64,000 nucleotides of DNA from Dicyema japonicum (taxonomy: Eukaryota > Dicyemida > Rhombozoa > Dicyemidae), in assembly GCA_011109175.1 (NCBI GenBank), contig RDEW01000067.1, forward strand, positions 127,609 to 191,608. The letters are read 5' to 3'. Numbering within the stretch: position 1 is the stretch's first letter; the number at the start of each line of letters is the position of its first letter. The position numbers and the translations under genes were made by a program. The notes beneath the pieces were generated by a model. That model was not told the origin of the DNA, made no database searches, and saw only the letters and a program-made list of their open reading frames with translations. Of this stretch, positions 20,441 to 32,231 are shown piece by piece.

Positions 20441-21560
20441 GACTATGGGAGAGAGTGGCTTCTGACATTACGGAGTAAGCGTTTCCGTGGACAACTGCGA
20501 TACCAATTTGTTGCCTCACCCAGACCGCTTCCCGCACGTCTTTCTTGCGGTGGGCTAATTTCCCTTCGATTTCCTTTAGGAAAGAAACTGTAATGCTTTC
20601 GGCCGCACCAGAAGTCTCGATTGCAACCGGTACAAAACGGTAGCGGTCTCCAATTTCGCCATATTTTTAATCTTGATTTTCTCGGCTAGATCGGCTGCCG
20701 ATCCAGTAGACTGCGCTGAGCTAAGCATCATCGAGTTCGAGAAAAAATCCACAACAGTGCAGTCCCATACGAGCGATTTTCTTTCAGTGAACGGAAAGAT
20801 AGGTAACCCATAAGTCTTTTCCCATCTGCGCGGTCCAATCCCACAGGTTCCAGTACTGGAAAGCCTGCCGCTTCAAGAGCTCGCATGACAATGTTGTTCA
20901 TAGGAACATGGCAGGGTGCTCTGCCCGCACTCCTTTCGCACGAGTGCGAGTGCGGCCCATTGGTATCGACGATCCCTCCACAACGACATTGGTGTTGATG
21001 CAAACATCAACTCCCTCTACAGTCAATCCGAATACAGTCATCGTCCAAAAGGGTCCCCAGAGAGAAACACGGGAGTGCATCCAGCCACGCTCAGCTCCCA
21101 TGGTTGGCGGCAAACACGAGGCATGCAAGACGATGCTGGTTGGCCTCAGACTTTAGCACGTCGTAGATATTCTTAGAGTAGATCTCATCCCAGTCACGTT
21201 GCCTCGAAGGAAGCGTGCATTGGTTCCAACTCGGCACATCAAAGTGGATGTTTAGAAGAAATTTGGCAGATTTTCTCAATGTCCTATCCAGTGACAGGAG
21301 GATGTCACGATGTTTGATCCATCAAACGTAGTCCCCGCCGACAATAACGACGTTGTGTTGCCTCTCATAATTGCAACAGAGATCAACTGGAGTAGCCACC
21401 GGGTCTCAAGTGCGTCGTGGCTTTTTAGTGTAGCTAGGCGTCCAGTTTTTAAACGAAGCTATCTCACACTTATTTCCCCCAGTTGTCTCAACAACAATGA
21501 GTAGAACGTAAATCGGTCCGTACGCTTAGTATTTCTTTTCTTTGCCCTCATTTTTCCCTT
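20440..21560 (-). mobile_element. LINE 3' end with nuclease-like domain, copy 2 (longer)
   Basis: Reading from 21290 down: NQCTLPSRQRDWDEIYSK, then (21128-20898) GWMHSRVSLWGPFW, then (21003-20728) HQHQCRCGGIVDTNGPHSHSC with a C-x-C...H-x3-C zinc-like cluster, [20 protein letters not shown], then SLVWDCTVVDFFSNS (about 20740), FVPVAIETSGA and VRQQIGIAVVHGN near 20500. This is the contiguous C-terminal third of the LINE group at 9300-11130, with only a few frameshifts. A second, separate scrap of the same domain follows at 21310-21560. Confidence 0.8.
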
Positions 21561-21600
21561 TCGAATTGTGAATGGAATAAATATATTGATTTATAATTAT

Positions 21601-21900
21601 TAACCCCAGGCTTACCATTGTAAGCCCAGCACAAAGTCATAACTACCTAATCCAAGGAAAGAACCAAAGGGAGAACATCTGCTTGTGCCGACCAAATCCA
21701 TCTTCCAATACTTCATTACAAACTTCCGCTTCCGAAGAGAGGTGGAGAAGTAGATCCGCCCTCTTCCATTTTTGTCCCACGTCCTACCGTCACGGATATC
21801 ACTTCATTCTTTAGCGAATTAGTATTCATAATGCAATCTTCATCAGAAAGTTTGGTCAGGGAGATAGGTAGGAAAGGGTTTGGTCAGTGGATATATTGAT
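21601..21900. repeat. Dispersed repeat, copy b
   Basis: Duplicate of 5041-5380 within the tandem duplication; same family as 39491-39680 and 58183-58370. No coding signal. Confidence 0.5.
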
Positions 21901-21959
21901 TTCATTGTAGTTAATATTTATGTTTTCACATATAATAATAATCTTTCCATTTAAGCATC

Positions 21960-22960
21960 AAATAATAATATTTGTTCCAATGGACGTACTCTCCGTTTAC
22001 TATCCTACGCATTTCGATATAGATAAATTCAAGCAGCTAGGTAAATTTGTTAAGAAAAAAATTGTAAACTCCATCGAAACCTGGGGCCTTTCAATTAGAC
22101 AAATCTCGAATATTTTGTTCAAACAGATTCTTGAGTATTCAACAGACACGTCTTTAACATCAGTCATTCTTTTTCCGATATTAAACATTCAGAATTTAGA
22201 CTTCTCTTTTTCCATAATTCTTCCCAAAAATGTGTGTATTTTTCATTATCAAATGAGATATTCATATTATTATGTCCTAAATTCAAATTCCTGTAAAAGA
22301 ACCTTTTATTCAATTCAGACATTTGCTTTTTCATACGAAATTTCCTCCTTGATTCAAACGTCAACATATTTTTTTCTTTTTAATCTTGGAAAAGAGACGT
22401 AATTCAGGCCCTTTCTCCAGATTTTATCTTCTTGTATCCAAAGCGACAAAGCATGACACGCCATAGACTTCTCTTCAGTAGAAAAAGTCCTCGTAAAAAA
22501 CTTTTCAATAAAAACAAAATGTGATTTCCACTGATTAATTTTCTTAGTAATATTTTCCTTCATTTTGAAGCTCAAAATCTTTGTGGTAAGAGATTGGTAG
22601 GCAGTTTGCCAGCATAAATTATAGAGGAAGTTTGATCAATTGATGTTAGGTGATGAACTATAATCCAAGCATTAATAAACGATTCAGGCATTCAAGAATA
22701 TCCACATCAACTTTTACATGATGAATTTTCTTGAGAATGTTAAATTGACTGATTCGTTCGTAACTCTTCAACTGTAGGGACACAACCGATTCAAGAGCGC
22801 GGCAGTCCATTGTACTCGACAATCAGCTGTTGAAGAAGACATTATTACACGTAAAACCGGAAATTTCGTGTTGTTTTGCTGAGGACAAATACTATCAGCA
22901 TCCGCGTCAGAAACATGTCGGACAAGCTCGGCAGCCGTTCGATTTGGGGTTTCCGATGAA
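21960..22960 (-). mobile_element. R2-like element 5' portion (Element III), copy 2
   Basis: Duplicate of 5400-6420. The minus frame 22367-22164 retains ELNKRFFYRNLNL and HFWEELWKKR. It has a few extra indels relative to copy 1 and a small local repeat (gatgaatttagatgg twice at 22955-23010). Confidence 0.7.
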
Positions 22961-23221
22961 TTTAGATGGCTTTTAACAACAAGAGAAGTCCGCATAATCC
23001 GATGAATTTAGATGGTTCTTACCAACAACAACAATTAACTAGTAACATCATTTCGTATCTTTAAAATCTGAATATAATAATTGAATGAATTCTTTAAAAT
23101 AATAACAATTATTAAATCGGTCATAATTATTTTTTATAAATAAATATAAAAAATGATAAATTATTGCAAAGTTTATGTTGGCAAACCAAACTTTATAATA
23201 AATGATTAATAAAATTAGGTA

Positions 23222-24141
23222 ATGATGATCTACTTGATACTTTTTCTGATTGACATTACTTTCCAGAAATTAAAACATCTAAATAATGAAAATTTCTTTG
23301 ATGAAGTTAGCAAAGCCGATTGGTATATTGTTGAATTCAGTATTTATTTGGTTGTAATAATTTTAGACAAAAATTTTTTCTTATCAACTCTACATGAGGT
23401 GAGTTTACGTCATAAATTTTCCAAACTATCTAGAGAATTATCAGAACAAAATATGAAGTTCGGATATGTGGATGCAACTTTCAATAAAGAGTTGATCAAA
23501 AAATTAGGTATTGAAAGTTTACCAGCATTTGTTCTATTTAAAAATGGAACAAAGTCAGAAGAATATTATGGTAACTTTTATTTAGTTAAAGTAGGAGAAC
23601 AAAAAATTGAAAAAATAAGAGATTATCTTGAAGATACAACAGGTCAGCGTTGGTTAAATAAATTCAACTATAAAGAAATATTTCAGAGAAACAAAAAAGT
23701 TATTGTGATAATGGTTGATAAAAAATCATATAAAATTAATGAATTAATGAAAGTAGCCAATAATGCTAGTAAAGAACACAATGATGTTAAAATTTTTAAT
23801 TTTAATTTCAGATGGATTTCTGCTTTTTGGATTCCAAAAATCGTAAATTCCAATATCTTGAACATTTCTTTAAAGTACATGAATTTCCAGCCTTTGTTGG
23901 ATTGAACACAGGAGCGGACAATAATAGAGTCAGTCGACACGTTCCAATTGGAACTTTTAATTCAACAAGTCTAATCAATTACTTTAACAATTTTCCAAAT
24001 TCTAAACTCAACGTAAATTGTTATTTCAGTGATATTTAGAACAGTCAATCCGACTTGTATTGGAATAATAAAACTGTCGAAGTTATCACATGGAGAAACT
24101 TTTTTGGATTGTTAGACCTGATATGTATTAATCTTATCTAA
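23222..24141 (+). CDS. TMX3-like thioredoxin-fold ER protein without CxxC, copy 2
   Basis: Same structure as the gene at 6660: exons 23222-23339, 23367-23785, 23812-24012, 24040-24141. I count 11 amino-acid substitutions in about 279 residues between the two copies (for example PSF to PAF next to the cis-Pro, QHW to QRW, KDRQF to KNRKF) and no frameshift in either, so both may be expressed. The CxxC position is again FLST-like. The intron bases also vary slightly (the last intron has one substitution, attttta to attgtta), as expected for non-coding sequence. Confidence 0.8.
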
Positions 24142-25110
24142 TTATAGTTGAAACCAATAATAGTTGAACGTGACTGCTCCAACCTTAGATAGCTTGGGTT
24201 TCTCTTTGGGGATTATTTTTGGTTTTTGATAAATTGAATTCAATTTCTTTTATTATAAGTTAGATTATTCATATTTTTCAATAAAAATTAGGTCAATCTG
24301 TTCTTATATTTTATTATTCATTCGAATTAAAACTGAGCCAACAATCACGAATGTTCGAAAAGATAAAATTTGTTATCTGAGAGACATCTGCTTTTTCCAA
24401 CAGATTGATTGCTGGAATTAAGAGAGAAGAATTGAAGCGAGACTTGATTATTGATAACGTTGTTCCTCGTGTCCCAATTATTTTAATTTCTAATTTCTCT
24501 TTTATAATTTTATATTTTGGTTAATGATCGTAGAAAATTGCTCTACGCATAAGGTTTAAGCAAAGTTAAATAAAGACCATGAGGTGAAATAGCGTACTTT
24601 AATGTGAATAGCTATGATCTGTTATCATATGTCAAGTCTACTACGTAATGACTTAGTATAAGAGACCCCAGAGAGATAATCTTGAGGGCCATTAAAAGAT
24701 AGATTATTCATATTTGAATTTTTAGTAAAATTAGGTTAAACTGTTTTCATATTTTGATATTTTTTGGAAACTAAAATTGATTTAATTAAAAAGATAAAGT
24801 ATCTTACCCTGACAAACAGCTCATAGTCTTTATACCTTGAGATTTACAAAGACCTTATTAGCTACATTTTTGGCAGGACACGCATTTTATTTCAAGTAAA
24901 GAACAGTTATCATCACTAATTGATAAGAGGGAATTAAGGATGCTACTGACTCTTTTTTCCTTTTTGTTAGGTGTGATTCCTCTTTAGAAGATCCGGATAC
25001 GCTGTGAGATTTTCACTGATGACGTCGTCACTTGTCAAGCCAAAACAATTGACAAAAAAAACTTGTAAAATTCTTGTGTACTAAATCTATATCAAACTGA
25101 AGTCATTTAT
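24142..25110. other. Non-coding stretch downstream of TMX3-like copy 2
   Basis: Near-identical to 7580-8550; no gene recognised. Confidence 0.4.
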
Positions 25111-25113
25111 TTT

Positions 25114-25560
25114 TCATTTTAGTATATAAATTAATTGCCATCTCATACCGACTAGAATATCATTCAGCTGGTCGAAGATCTCTTTGAAAGTGTTTATTAG
25201 AGATTGTGGAATATCCAGAGCATTCGTGCAAGATGAGGTGGAAAGTTCATTTTGGATATCCATGGAAATGTAAACGAGGAAGTATTTATGCACGACCAAG
25301 TTAACTGATGCCTCTAACTATATCAAGATCAGGTAGATTCGTTATACGTACCAATTTGGCTGTTAGGGAATTGATCTTGTACAAATTTGATATTGAAACC
25401 ACTTCAGCCCATGAGGCACAAGCATACTCGACCGTCGGTTTTAAAGTTGCTTGTACAAGACGACTGCGCATTCTTGTGACGGCCTGGACTTTAAGAACGA
25501 TTTCATTATATTCATTTTCCTAGACCCTTTTTCAAAACGTTTTCACATGTTGGGAAAATG
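25114..25560 (-). mobile_element. LINE RT C-terminal fragment, copy 2
   Basis: Duplicate of 8554-8990. The RT thumb frame carries a three-base loss and further decay, and the adjoining unknown frame 25299-25114 stays open (two substitutions from copy 1). Confidence 0.55.
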
Positions 25561-25859
25561 TCATCACGACATGTATAATTTACTAAAACCCCCGAGTAGT
25601 GGGGAAAAGTTGATGGCTCTCCTTTCGTTTCATGAATGGGTGACACCTTTTTGGCTGAGCCACAAGACATTACTTTTTAGTTTTCTCAATAAAATCCGTA
25701 CAATGTCCTGAGACAGTTAGGTAAATGGTTTAATGTCCATAAAATATATTAAAAATATTAATTCTGATGAAGTAAATAAGTTGCATATAAAAGATACAAG
25801 TACGAATAAAATTATAGCATTTTTGTTGAAAAATAATTTTCAACACAAATTTATTGTTT

Positions 25860-26352
25860 TATTTAAAACTGCCATCCATCCAAAGTGGACCCCGCCGACA
25901 TTATCGACGTTGCGTTGCCTCTCATGATTGCAACAGAGATCAACTGGAGTGGCCACCGGGTCTCAAGTGCGTCGTGGCTTTTTAGTGTAGCTAAGCGTCC
26001 AAGTTTCTTTAGGAAGCGAAACGATTTTCCACTTATTTCTCCAGTTGTCTCGACCACTATCGGATAAAACGCGAATCGGTCGCGTAGCGCTTTGTATTTC
26101 TTCTCCTTTGCCCTCATCGTTTTTTCTGCGGAATACAGTGTGGCTACCGCGCTCCCGACAATGTTGGACGGGCAAAGCGTGTCGACACAAGTAGCGTCCC
26201 AGACCAAAGGTTTCCCCTCTTCGAATGGGAAAATTGTGATCCCGTAGGGACGTTTTCCGTCTCCTCTGTCCAGGCCGACAGGTTCTAGTATGGCTGGGTA
26301 TCCCGCAGACTCCAGGGCTCGCTTGTCAATTCCGTTGATCGCCTTGTGTCTT
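25860..26352 (-). mobile_element. LINE nuclease-like C-terminal domain, copy 2
   Basis: The minus frame 26207-25863 (114 residues) is cleaner than copy 1: [71 protein letters not shown]. Together these are the whole terminal domain with K/Y, E-T-T and RGN motifs. Upstream it joins at 26352 to sequence that corresponds to 12755 in copy 1, a 3-kb deletion relative to copy 1. Whether the nuclease-like core (D, E, K) is catalytic cannot be judged by eye. Confidence 0.75.
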
Positions 26353-27277
26353 AGTTAGTGGGTCCTAAGCTCGTTGAAAGTTATTTGAAGTGGCTGTTTG
26401 ACCGAAAGGGAATGAGGCTAATATTCTTGAACCTGAGCTGGCTGTTTTTGCGGAGACGCTTTCCTTATAGTCTAAGGAGGGAGGCATTTCAGAAAGAGTT
26501 ATCTTTTCTTTTAATGTCGATTTTTCTAGAAATGGTTTAGCCAGCAAAAGAGAGGTTGTTGGTCATAGAAACCTTATCACTGATTATCAGCAAAGCATGG
26601 CAGTTTCTCCGATTCCGAAACATGTCGGTCGTTTCAAAAACCCCTGTAGTGGTTTAACAGTCACTTGACTACAATAATAGCAGCAATCTCTAAGGTTAGT
26701 AGCAAATAGATAAACGCTGATCAGGGAAGTCGGCAAAATATATTAGAACCTAAGTAGATCGATAAGAATGCAAACCTCGTGGTAAAGTACAAGAAGATGT
26801 TAAACATGCAAAAGATGATTTGATCTGCGAAAAGTGGGAGTAAGTCAACAAAAGAAAACGGTCATCAAAATGCATTGTATGCTCCAGAAGATTCCACGGA
26901 ATGACCAAGAATATACTAAGCTATTATTTCATACTGGCATTGCCAAGCATGCCTCTCTCCTGGATGAACGACTCTCTTATCTCAAAGTTTTCCTTTCCTA
27001 TAATATTCTTTAAATTCTCAAATTCTTATTGAGCTGATCTTGAACCTGGCTTATTTTAAAAGACCGCTGATTAGGATCCCCAATTGTTCAGATTATCACA
27101 TGTATTGAGAAATCCGACGACCTTGAGGACAGATATGCCTAATATGATTCGCCTAGTGTACACTTATTATTTATTCCATCGAAGAATAGAGAAATCAATC
27201 AAATCCGGAGTATAATTTTATTTATTTATTTTAATAACCCAGAAATGACGAGAAAGAGGATAAAAGTTATCGTCCAA
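26353..27277. other. Unassigned stretch, duplicate of 12752-13677
   Basis: No gene recognised. Includes the same weak Cys-rich scrap near 26850-26960. Confidence 0.35.
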
Positions 27278-27750
27278 TTAAGTGATCCCGGTGTCCATAC
27301 CAGTCCTTTTCCTGCGGTTAGTTTTGGAATCCTGGGTTAATCTCCCCAGCGGGGAAGGTTTCTTCTCATATCTCAGGCAGGCGTCCATATATAATCTGAT
27401 GTGCGGTTCGAGGAGATGGTTAGGGGACTTTGCCATCTCGAGGAAGTCCCGGTTACGTTCCGTAAGGTAATCCATGATTGGGGGGACGTTTAGTGTTCTC
27501 CGCAGTAACGAGGTGGACGTCTTTTTCGACGATCTCTATAGAATCCTGAGACATCGATTTTGTAAAGTCTCCAGCTTGCTCTGTGCCGATATTGATAAGG
27601 GGGCAATCCATGCAGCACAAGCGTACTCGATACTAGGTAGTACAAACTGTTTGTATAGAAGTTCTAACGATGGGCGGGAAGACACTGGAGAGTGAGTGAA
27701 CGCTTTAAAATTCCAATTTTCTTTTGGATCCTCGTGGTTACTAGGTTCAC
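27278..27750 (-). mobile_element. LINE RT C-terminal fragment, copy 2
   Basis: Duplicate of 13678-14151. A one-base difference near 27706 (gctttaaaattcc) breaks the upstream frame that is open in copy 1. Confidence 0.65.
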
Positions 27751-27969
27751 TTGATGGGTAAATGTGATTAGGGGATCCAGGATGACTCCAAGTATTGAAA
27801 GGGTCTTTTTAATGGGAAGTGGGGAGTCACAATGTTATTCGTGGTTCGTCCCGAGTATAATAAAACATCAATAAGTTCTTTTCTAACCCCATAAGAGTTA
27901 CTTAAATGAACATGGACAACAGAAAATATTATATAAGAAAAAATCATTGAAGGTGCTAGAGATGTGTCG

Positions 27970-28369
27970 ATTGTTGGATGTAATAAAACAGGTAGCTCTG
28001 GCAATCGACTTGTCTCAACAATCACCTATCTATGAAAAGAATGCTCTCCGTGAAACTCCCAGAAACAATTCGCCACATTATGCCCTCTGCCAAAATACTA
28101 ATTTTTGTTTAAAAGAAGGAGTCCAACCTATTCTGGTAGGTTCTGATTTTAGTCGCTTAGCGTCAAAACTGGCGGGCAGGACAGTTCTCTCCGTCCTTTT
28201 CGAACACATGCAACCACTCCAGGTTGGGGTTGGCACTCATGAAAGTTGTAAAGAGATAATTCATGTTGTGCGGACGTTTGCATGTAATCCTGGAGAATTG
28301 CTAGTCTTACTCAGTGATAAAAGGTTATGGATAAGTTTTCAAAGGTCGTATTTTATGTCGCTTATATAA
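27970..28369 (+). mobile_element. LINE RT N-terminal half, copy 2 (5' deleted)
   Basis: Corresponds to 14650-15010. Its left part joins directly to sequence equal to 14340-14380, removing the GLDGLRPEYL segment. VGSDFSRLASKLAG and GVGTHESCKEI remain. Confidence 0.7.
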
Positions 28370-28492
28370 AATTATGTTTTATTGGACTCTAAAAATATCT
28401 ATATACTAAAATACTAGCTTTTGCATCTGTCTGTCAAAAAGGTTAGCACTTTGATTTATATTAAAATTTTATTAAGGAAAGAAAACAAATAG

Positions 28493-28735
28493 TCATATAG
28501 CGGCTGTCCTATTTGCGTGGCTATTGCCTTTTAGAATGGCTAGCGAGATTCGCTCAAATAACCAGCAGCGTTCACGAGGGTTTTTTGATCGTGTATAAAT
28601 ACGATTCCTTAGACGACTCAAGAATTTCAGCGTCGCAGGCGCAAGTAAACAAGACGTCTCTACGGCAAGTGGAACAAACAAAAAAATCCTTGGGTAGGAC
28701 CGCGTACTTTTCCCGATTCAACCTCTCGGCATGAT
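28493..28735 (-). mobile_element. LINE 3' end, nuclease-like domain, copy 2
   Basis: Duplicate of 15165-15398; LAVETSCLLAPATLKFLS and ISLAILKGNSHA preserved. It ends at the 70-base inversion. Confidence 0.68.
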
Positions 28736-28800
28736 TAAGAGTTGAGTGAGTGCTAAAGGACTTAATGAAATACTCCATACCTTTTGTTGCATTACTCATG
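28731..28800. other. 70-bp inverted segment between duplicates
   Basis: Copy 2 carries, in inverted orientation, the segment found at 15647-15717 in copy 1 and at 47634-47703 in the third segment. The inverted block is bounded by catga and tcatg, which are reverse complements of each other. The 250 bases between the LINE end and the block in copies 1 and 3 are missing here. Confidence 0.85.
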
Positions 28801-28909
28801 ACGTGTTAGGCAGATCCTTAGAAAAGGAAAGCCGTTTTTCTTCACCAGAATCTCCCTCACTGGTCTCAATAGTCTTTTGGTCATTATTCAACATGGATTT
28901 TTAAGCGTG

Positions 28910-29330
28910 CTGCACTTGAATGAAGATGCTCGCCAATCGTTCAAGCGATCCCTTGTTTTTCCTTATTTGTCTTAGAACTTCATTAAGAATTTCAGTATCC
29001 GTCCAAGGAATATTTTTTCAGAAAATCATAGTAGTCTCCCTCATGACGTTTGTCGGTTTGTTGGGCCCATTCATAGGCAGTGAACAAACAAATCCCAGAG
29101 TCCTTCGTGATTAACGTACTTATAGGTTCTATGAATTCTCAAGGCTTTCACATAATTTTCATTGAACTTGATTTTTTTTGTGGAAAACGTAAAAATTGGG
29201 AATTTTCCCCGATTTCGGGGTCTGACTATACTTTGTCTACAATTCCACTAGCATCTAGTGCCACCATAAACACCGTTTTAGTACCATCTCTCATCGAAAA
29301 AAGAATTACCCAGTAGAGTTCAATTCATAG
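28910..29330 (-). pseudogene. Unrecognised minus-strand coding remnant, copy 2
   Basis: Duplicate of 15835-16260. One base is missing near 29132, which joins the frame ENYVKALRIHRTYKYVNHEG into one stretch; otherwise the same segments are kept. Confidence 0.38.
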
Positions 29331-29489
29331 CAAATTGAATAATAATTCAACAGTTTTGAGTATTTCAGAATTGAATATGTATAAAATCGGATCAAAAAAT
29401 ACAGGAACATTACGAGTATTTGCAGAATCGCACTTGACCCGTTAATTAAATTTAATAAATTTAAAATAACGAATAAATTAACTAATTAA

Positions 29490-32231
29490 TTAATTAAGCG
29501 TATTTTGATCCAGATTGTTGGTAATCCCTCTTCTTCTCTTAGAAGAAGAGTGTGCCATAACCTCCCTGTTACTCCGCATCTCCACATCATATTCAGTCAA
29601 AATATCTCCGTTAGAGTCCAGTGGGTTGTCTTCACGGCATGCCAGTTCCACCAGTTGGGAGGTAGCAGAGGCGTACTCTTCATCGTATACCTTCATCCCA
29701 TGCTTATGTTCAATGAGCATACTTTCGAGCGTTCTCTTTAGTACAACCGATTGGATGTAAGTCCTCGTTGATTCTTCAATAGATAATTTATCCATATGAT
29801 TCTTGAAGCATCTTGAGACAACTCCATCCCATGTCAAAACCACTGGAATAATCTTCACTTGGCATTCATAGAGCAGCGAAAGTTCATTTGCTAGCAAGTC
29901 ATATTTGTGAAGTTTCTCAACTTCAACTTGCTTTAGTCGGTCTTGTGAGGTAATCCCCACTTCAATTAACGTTACTTCCTTCTTTATTTTGTCATACACG
30001 AAAATATCAGGTTTATTGTATTGGACTTTTGTTTCTGTCAAAATCGACGTGTCAACTCTAATTTCGACATTTTGATTCGTCAATATTGACTGAACCGAAT
30101 GTCCTTTCAATTTCCTGCTTCTTTTGATTCCATAAATTCGACAAAGATGAAGATGGATGCACTTTACCACTTCATTATGTCTTCGGAGATAATCACTATT
30201 TAGCATTTTTCCACACTGAGTGGCCAAATGATCAACAGTTTTCTTGCTTTTTTTACAATGGTTGCATAATGACCCCGTGTGTGCAAAAAACAAATTCCTA
30301 TCTTGCAAAAGACAGTACAATGCTTCGCTCCGTGGGCCGTTATTTCCTTTGGATAACCATTCTGAGGAAGTATATAGGTCGACATTTGTTTCATCAATAC
30401 ATTTGAACATAATTGAGTGTAGTGTTCTGCAATAAATTTTATTTAATAAATATTTTTTCTGAGTGTCCTTGAGGGACTTAATATCCATGCTTTCCCTGTC
30501 GGCAATTGCATATTTAGAGGCAAGAAATCCTGCGATTGTAGCCAAGTGCCATTTTTTTGTTTTTATTACTCGCAGAATCCCCGACCTTCGCAAACACACA
30601 GTCGATTGTTTTTCCAAACTTTTAAAAAACTGGAAAAGTATTAATTCGCTCTTTAATGAAATCGAGGAAAGTCCTCTTCCAAAAGTCTTCCTGTCCAAAT
30701 ACAGCCTCTCTTTATTTGCAGGTTTGAGGTGCAACTTGAGTGACGTAAGCAGTTGCCGTATTTGTTGGTCAATATCATCAAATTCGTATGGTTCAATATT
30801 AATTAATCCTATATAATAGTTATATAGGGACATTGCGTATTCATTTATTGCGCGAAATAAGTTCACAGAATTTAACTTTGTTTTTGAAAGCATGGTTATT
30901 CTCTTCTTAACATTTTCAAGTATGGACTCCATAACTTTGCTTTTAAGAACATTACTTCCCTCATCTTCAAAAACACCCAAATATCGATATCCACTGACTC
31001 CTTCCAGATTCTCACAACATGATAACGATTTAACATTAGACAGTGACTTTTCCGAATTCATCTCCAAGCCGGCAACATGAAAGAAATCGCGAACAACTTC
31101 CATCATTTTAATAACAGTATCTTCTTTTAGCCCAAATATCTTTAGGTCATCAATGAATAACAAATGATTTGTAGAATAAGTCAGTGTATTAGGATCCTCC
31201 TGATTAATTTGGAGTCTTGGGAACATAAAGTTAAGGGTCCTGCTCAAGGGTTCCATTACCATAACAAATAGTTGAGGGGATAATGAATCTCCTTGCAAAA
31301 TTCCCCGTCCCAGTTTTACAGAACCAATTCTTCTTCCATCTAAGTGGAGATTTACAGTCCACTTCTTGACTATGGTCTTTACAAAGTTTACAATCCAACG
31401 GGGTATTCCTGAGCAGTCCAATACATGAAATAAAAATTCATGGTCAACAGAATCAAAGGCCTTCTTCACATCCACCCAAGCAGAATAAAGGGCGTTTCCA
31501 TACTCCTTATTTAAGCATTGATTAATAAGGGCCTGTTCCTTAGCGCCCTGACAATGTTTCCTCGTTCCCAGCTGATTGTCAGATAATAGCCCAAACGAAT
31601 CCACAAAATCTGAGAGTTTGGAATTAACACATTTGGTAATAAGTTTATATAAAGTTGGCATACACGTGATAGGACGTAAGTCATTAGGAGTCTCACAATC
31701 ATCCTTTTTAGGAATTAAATAGGTTATTCCAGTATAAAACCAACTTTCAGGCATATATTCCCCATTAATAATTCGGTTAATCTCAGTACATAAAAAGCCA
31801 TGTAAAGATTCCATTTTCTTAATAAAGAAGTTATATGAGCCATCGCATCCACACGCCTTCCAATCAGGGAGCCATTTAATAACATCCAGGATAAACTCAT
31901 TTGTGAACTCTGGCAACATGCCTTCAATACCAGTATTTACTTTACCCACACTGTCATATGGCACGTTCATCTCTTTTCTTTTAGACCACACTTTTTCCCA
32001 AAACGACATACAATCCTCATCATCGAAACCATATAACGTTACTTCATTGCTTGCTGATAGGTTCCGATAAAATCTTCTTCGATTTAATTCAAAACAACAG
32101 TTGTCCTTGCGAAAGTCCTTCCTCGAATGATGTACAGCTATTTGCTTTTTCTTAATTCTGACAAGGTCACATAGTAGAGCCTCAATCCTGGCAACCTCCC
32201 CTTTTTGGCCCTTTTGTATCCATAGGCACAA
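29490..32231 (-). CDS. Element I reverse transcriptase / REL endonuclease ORF
   Basis: 913 codons, uninterrupted. Residues about 175-190 PNDLRPITCMPTLYKL; motif A WVDVKKAFDSVDH at 252-264; motif B ILQGDSLSP at 311-319; motif C FIDD at 359-362 (the usual form is F/Y-A-D-D, so Ile replaces Ala but both Asp remain). Thumb region, then a CCHC-type knuckle CNHC...HLATQC at 656-672, and a C-terminal PD-(D/E)XK endonuclease: NKPDI at 739-743, IEVGI at 756-760, EKLHKYD at 772-778. This RT then knuckle then REL-endonuclease order is that of the R2/NeSL group. Performs target-primed reverse transcription in the nucleus. It looks translatable; the start shown is formal, as it is probably made by frameshift from the upstream ORF. 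Confidence 0.92.
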   Translation of the reverse strand: MCLWIQKGQKGEVARIEALLCDLVRIKKKQIAVHHSRKDFRKDNCCFELNRRRFYRNLSASNEVTLYGFDDEDCMSFWEKVWSKRKEMNVPYDSVGKVNTGIEGMLPEFTNEFILDVIKWLPDWKACGCDGSYNFFIKKMESLHGFLCTEINRIINGEYMPESWFYTGITYLIPKKDDCETPNDLRPITCMPTLYKLITKCVNSKLSDFVDSFGLLSDNQLGTRKHCQGAKEQALINQCLNKEYGNALYSAWVDVKKAFDSVDHEFLFHVLDCSGIPRWIVNFVKTIVKKWTVNLHLDGRRIGSVKLGRGILQGDSLSPQLFVMVMEPLSRTLNFMFPRLQINQEDPNTLTYSTNHLLFIDDLKIFGLKEDTVIKMMEVVRDFFHVAGLEMNSEKSLSNVKSLSCCENLEGVSGYRYLGVFEDEGSNVLKSKVMESILENVKKRITMLSKTKLNSVNLFRAINEYAMSLYNYYIGLINIEPYEFDDIDQQIRQLLTSLKLHLKPANKERLYLDRKTFGRGLSSISLKSELILFQFFKSLEKQSTVCLRRSGILRVIKTKKWHLATIAGFLASKYAIADRESMDIKSLKDTQKKYLLNKIYCRTLHSIMFKCIDETNVDLYTSSEWLSKGNNGPRSEALYCLLQDRNLFFAHTGSLCNHCKKSKKTVDHLATQCGKMLNSDYLRRHNEVVKCIHLHLCRIYGIKRSRKLKGHSVQSILTNQNVEIRVDTSILTETKVQYNKPDIFVYDKIKKEVTLIEVGITSQDRLKQVEVEKLHKYDLLANELSLLYECQVKIIPVVLTWDGVVSRCFKNHMDKLSIEESTRTYIQSVVLKRTLESMLIEHKHGMKVYDEEYASATSQLVELACREDNPLDSNGDILTEYDVEMRSNREVMAHSSSKRRRGITNNLDQNTLN

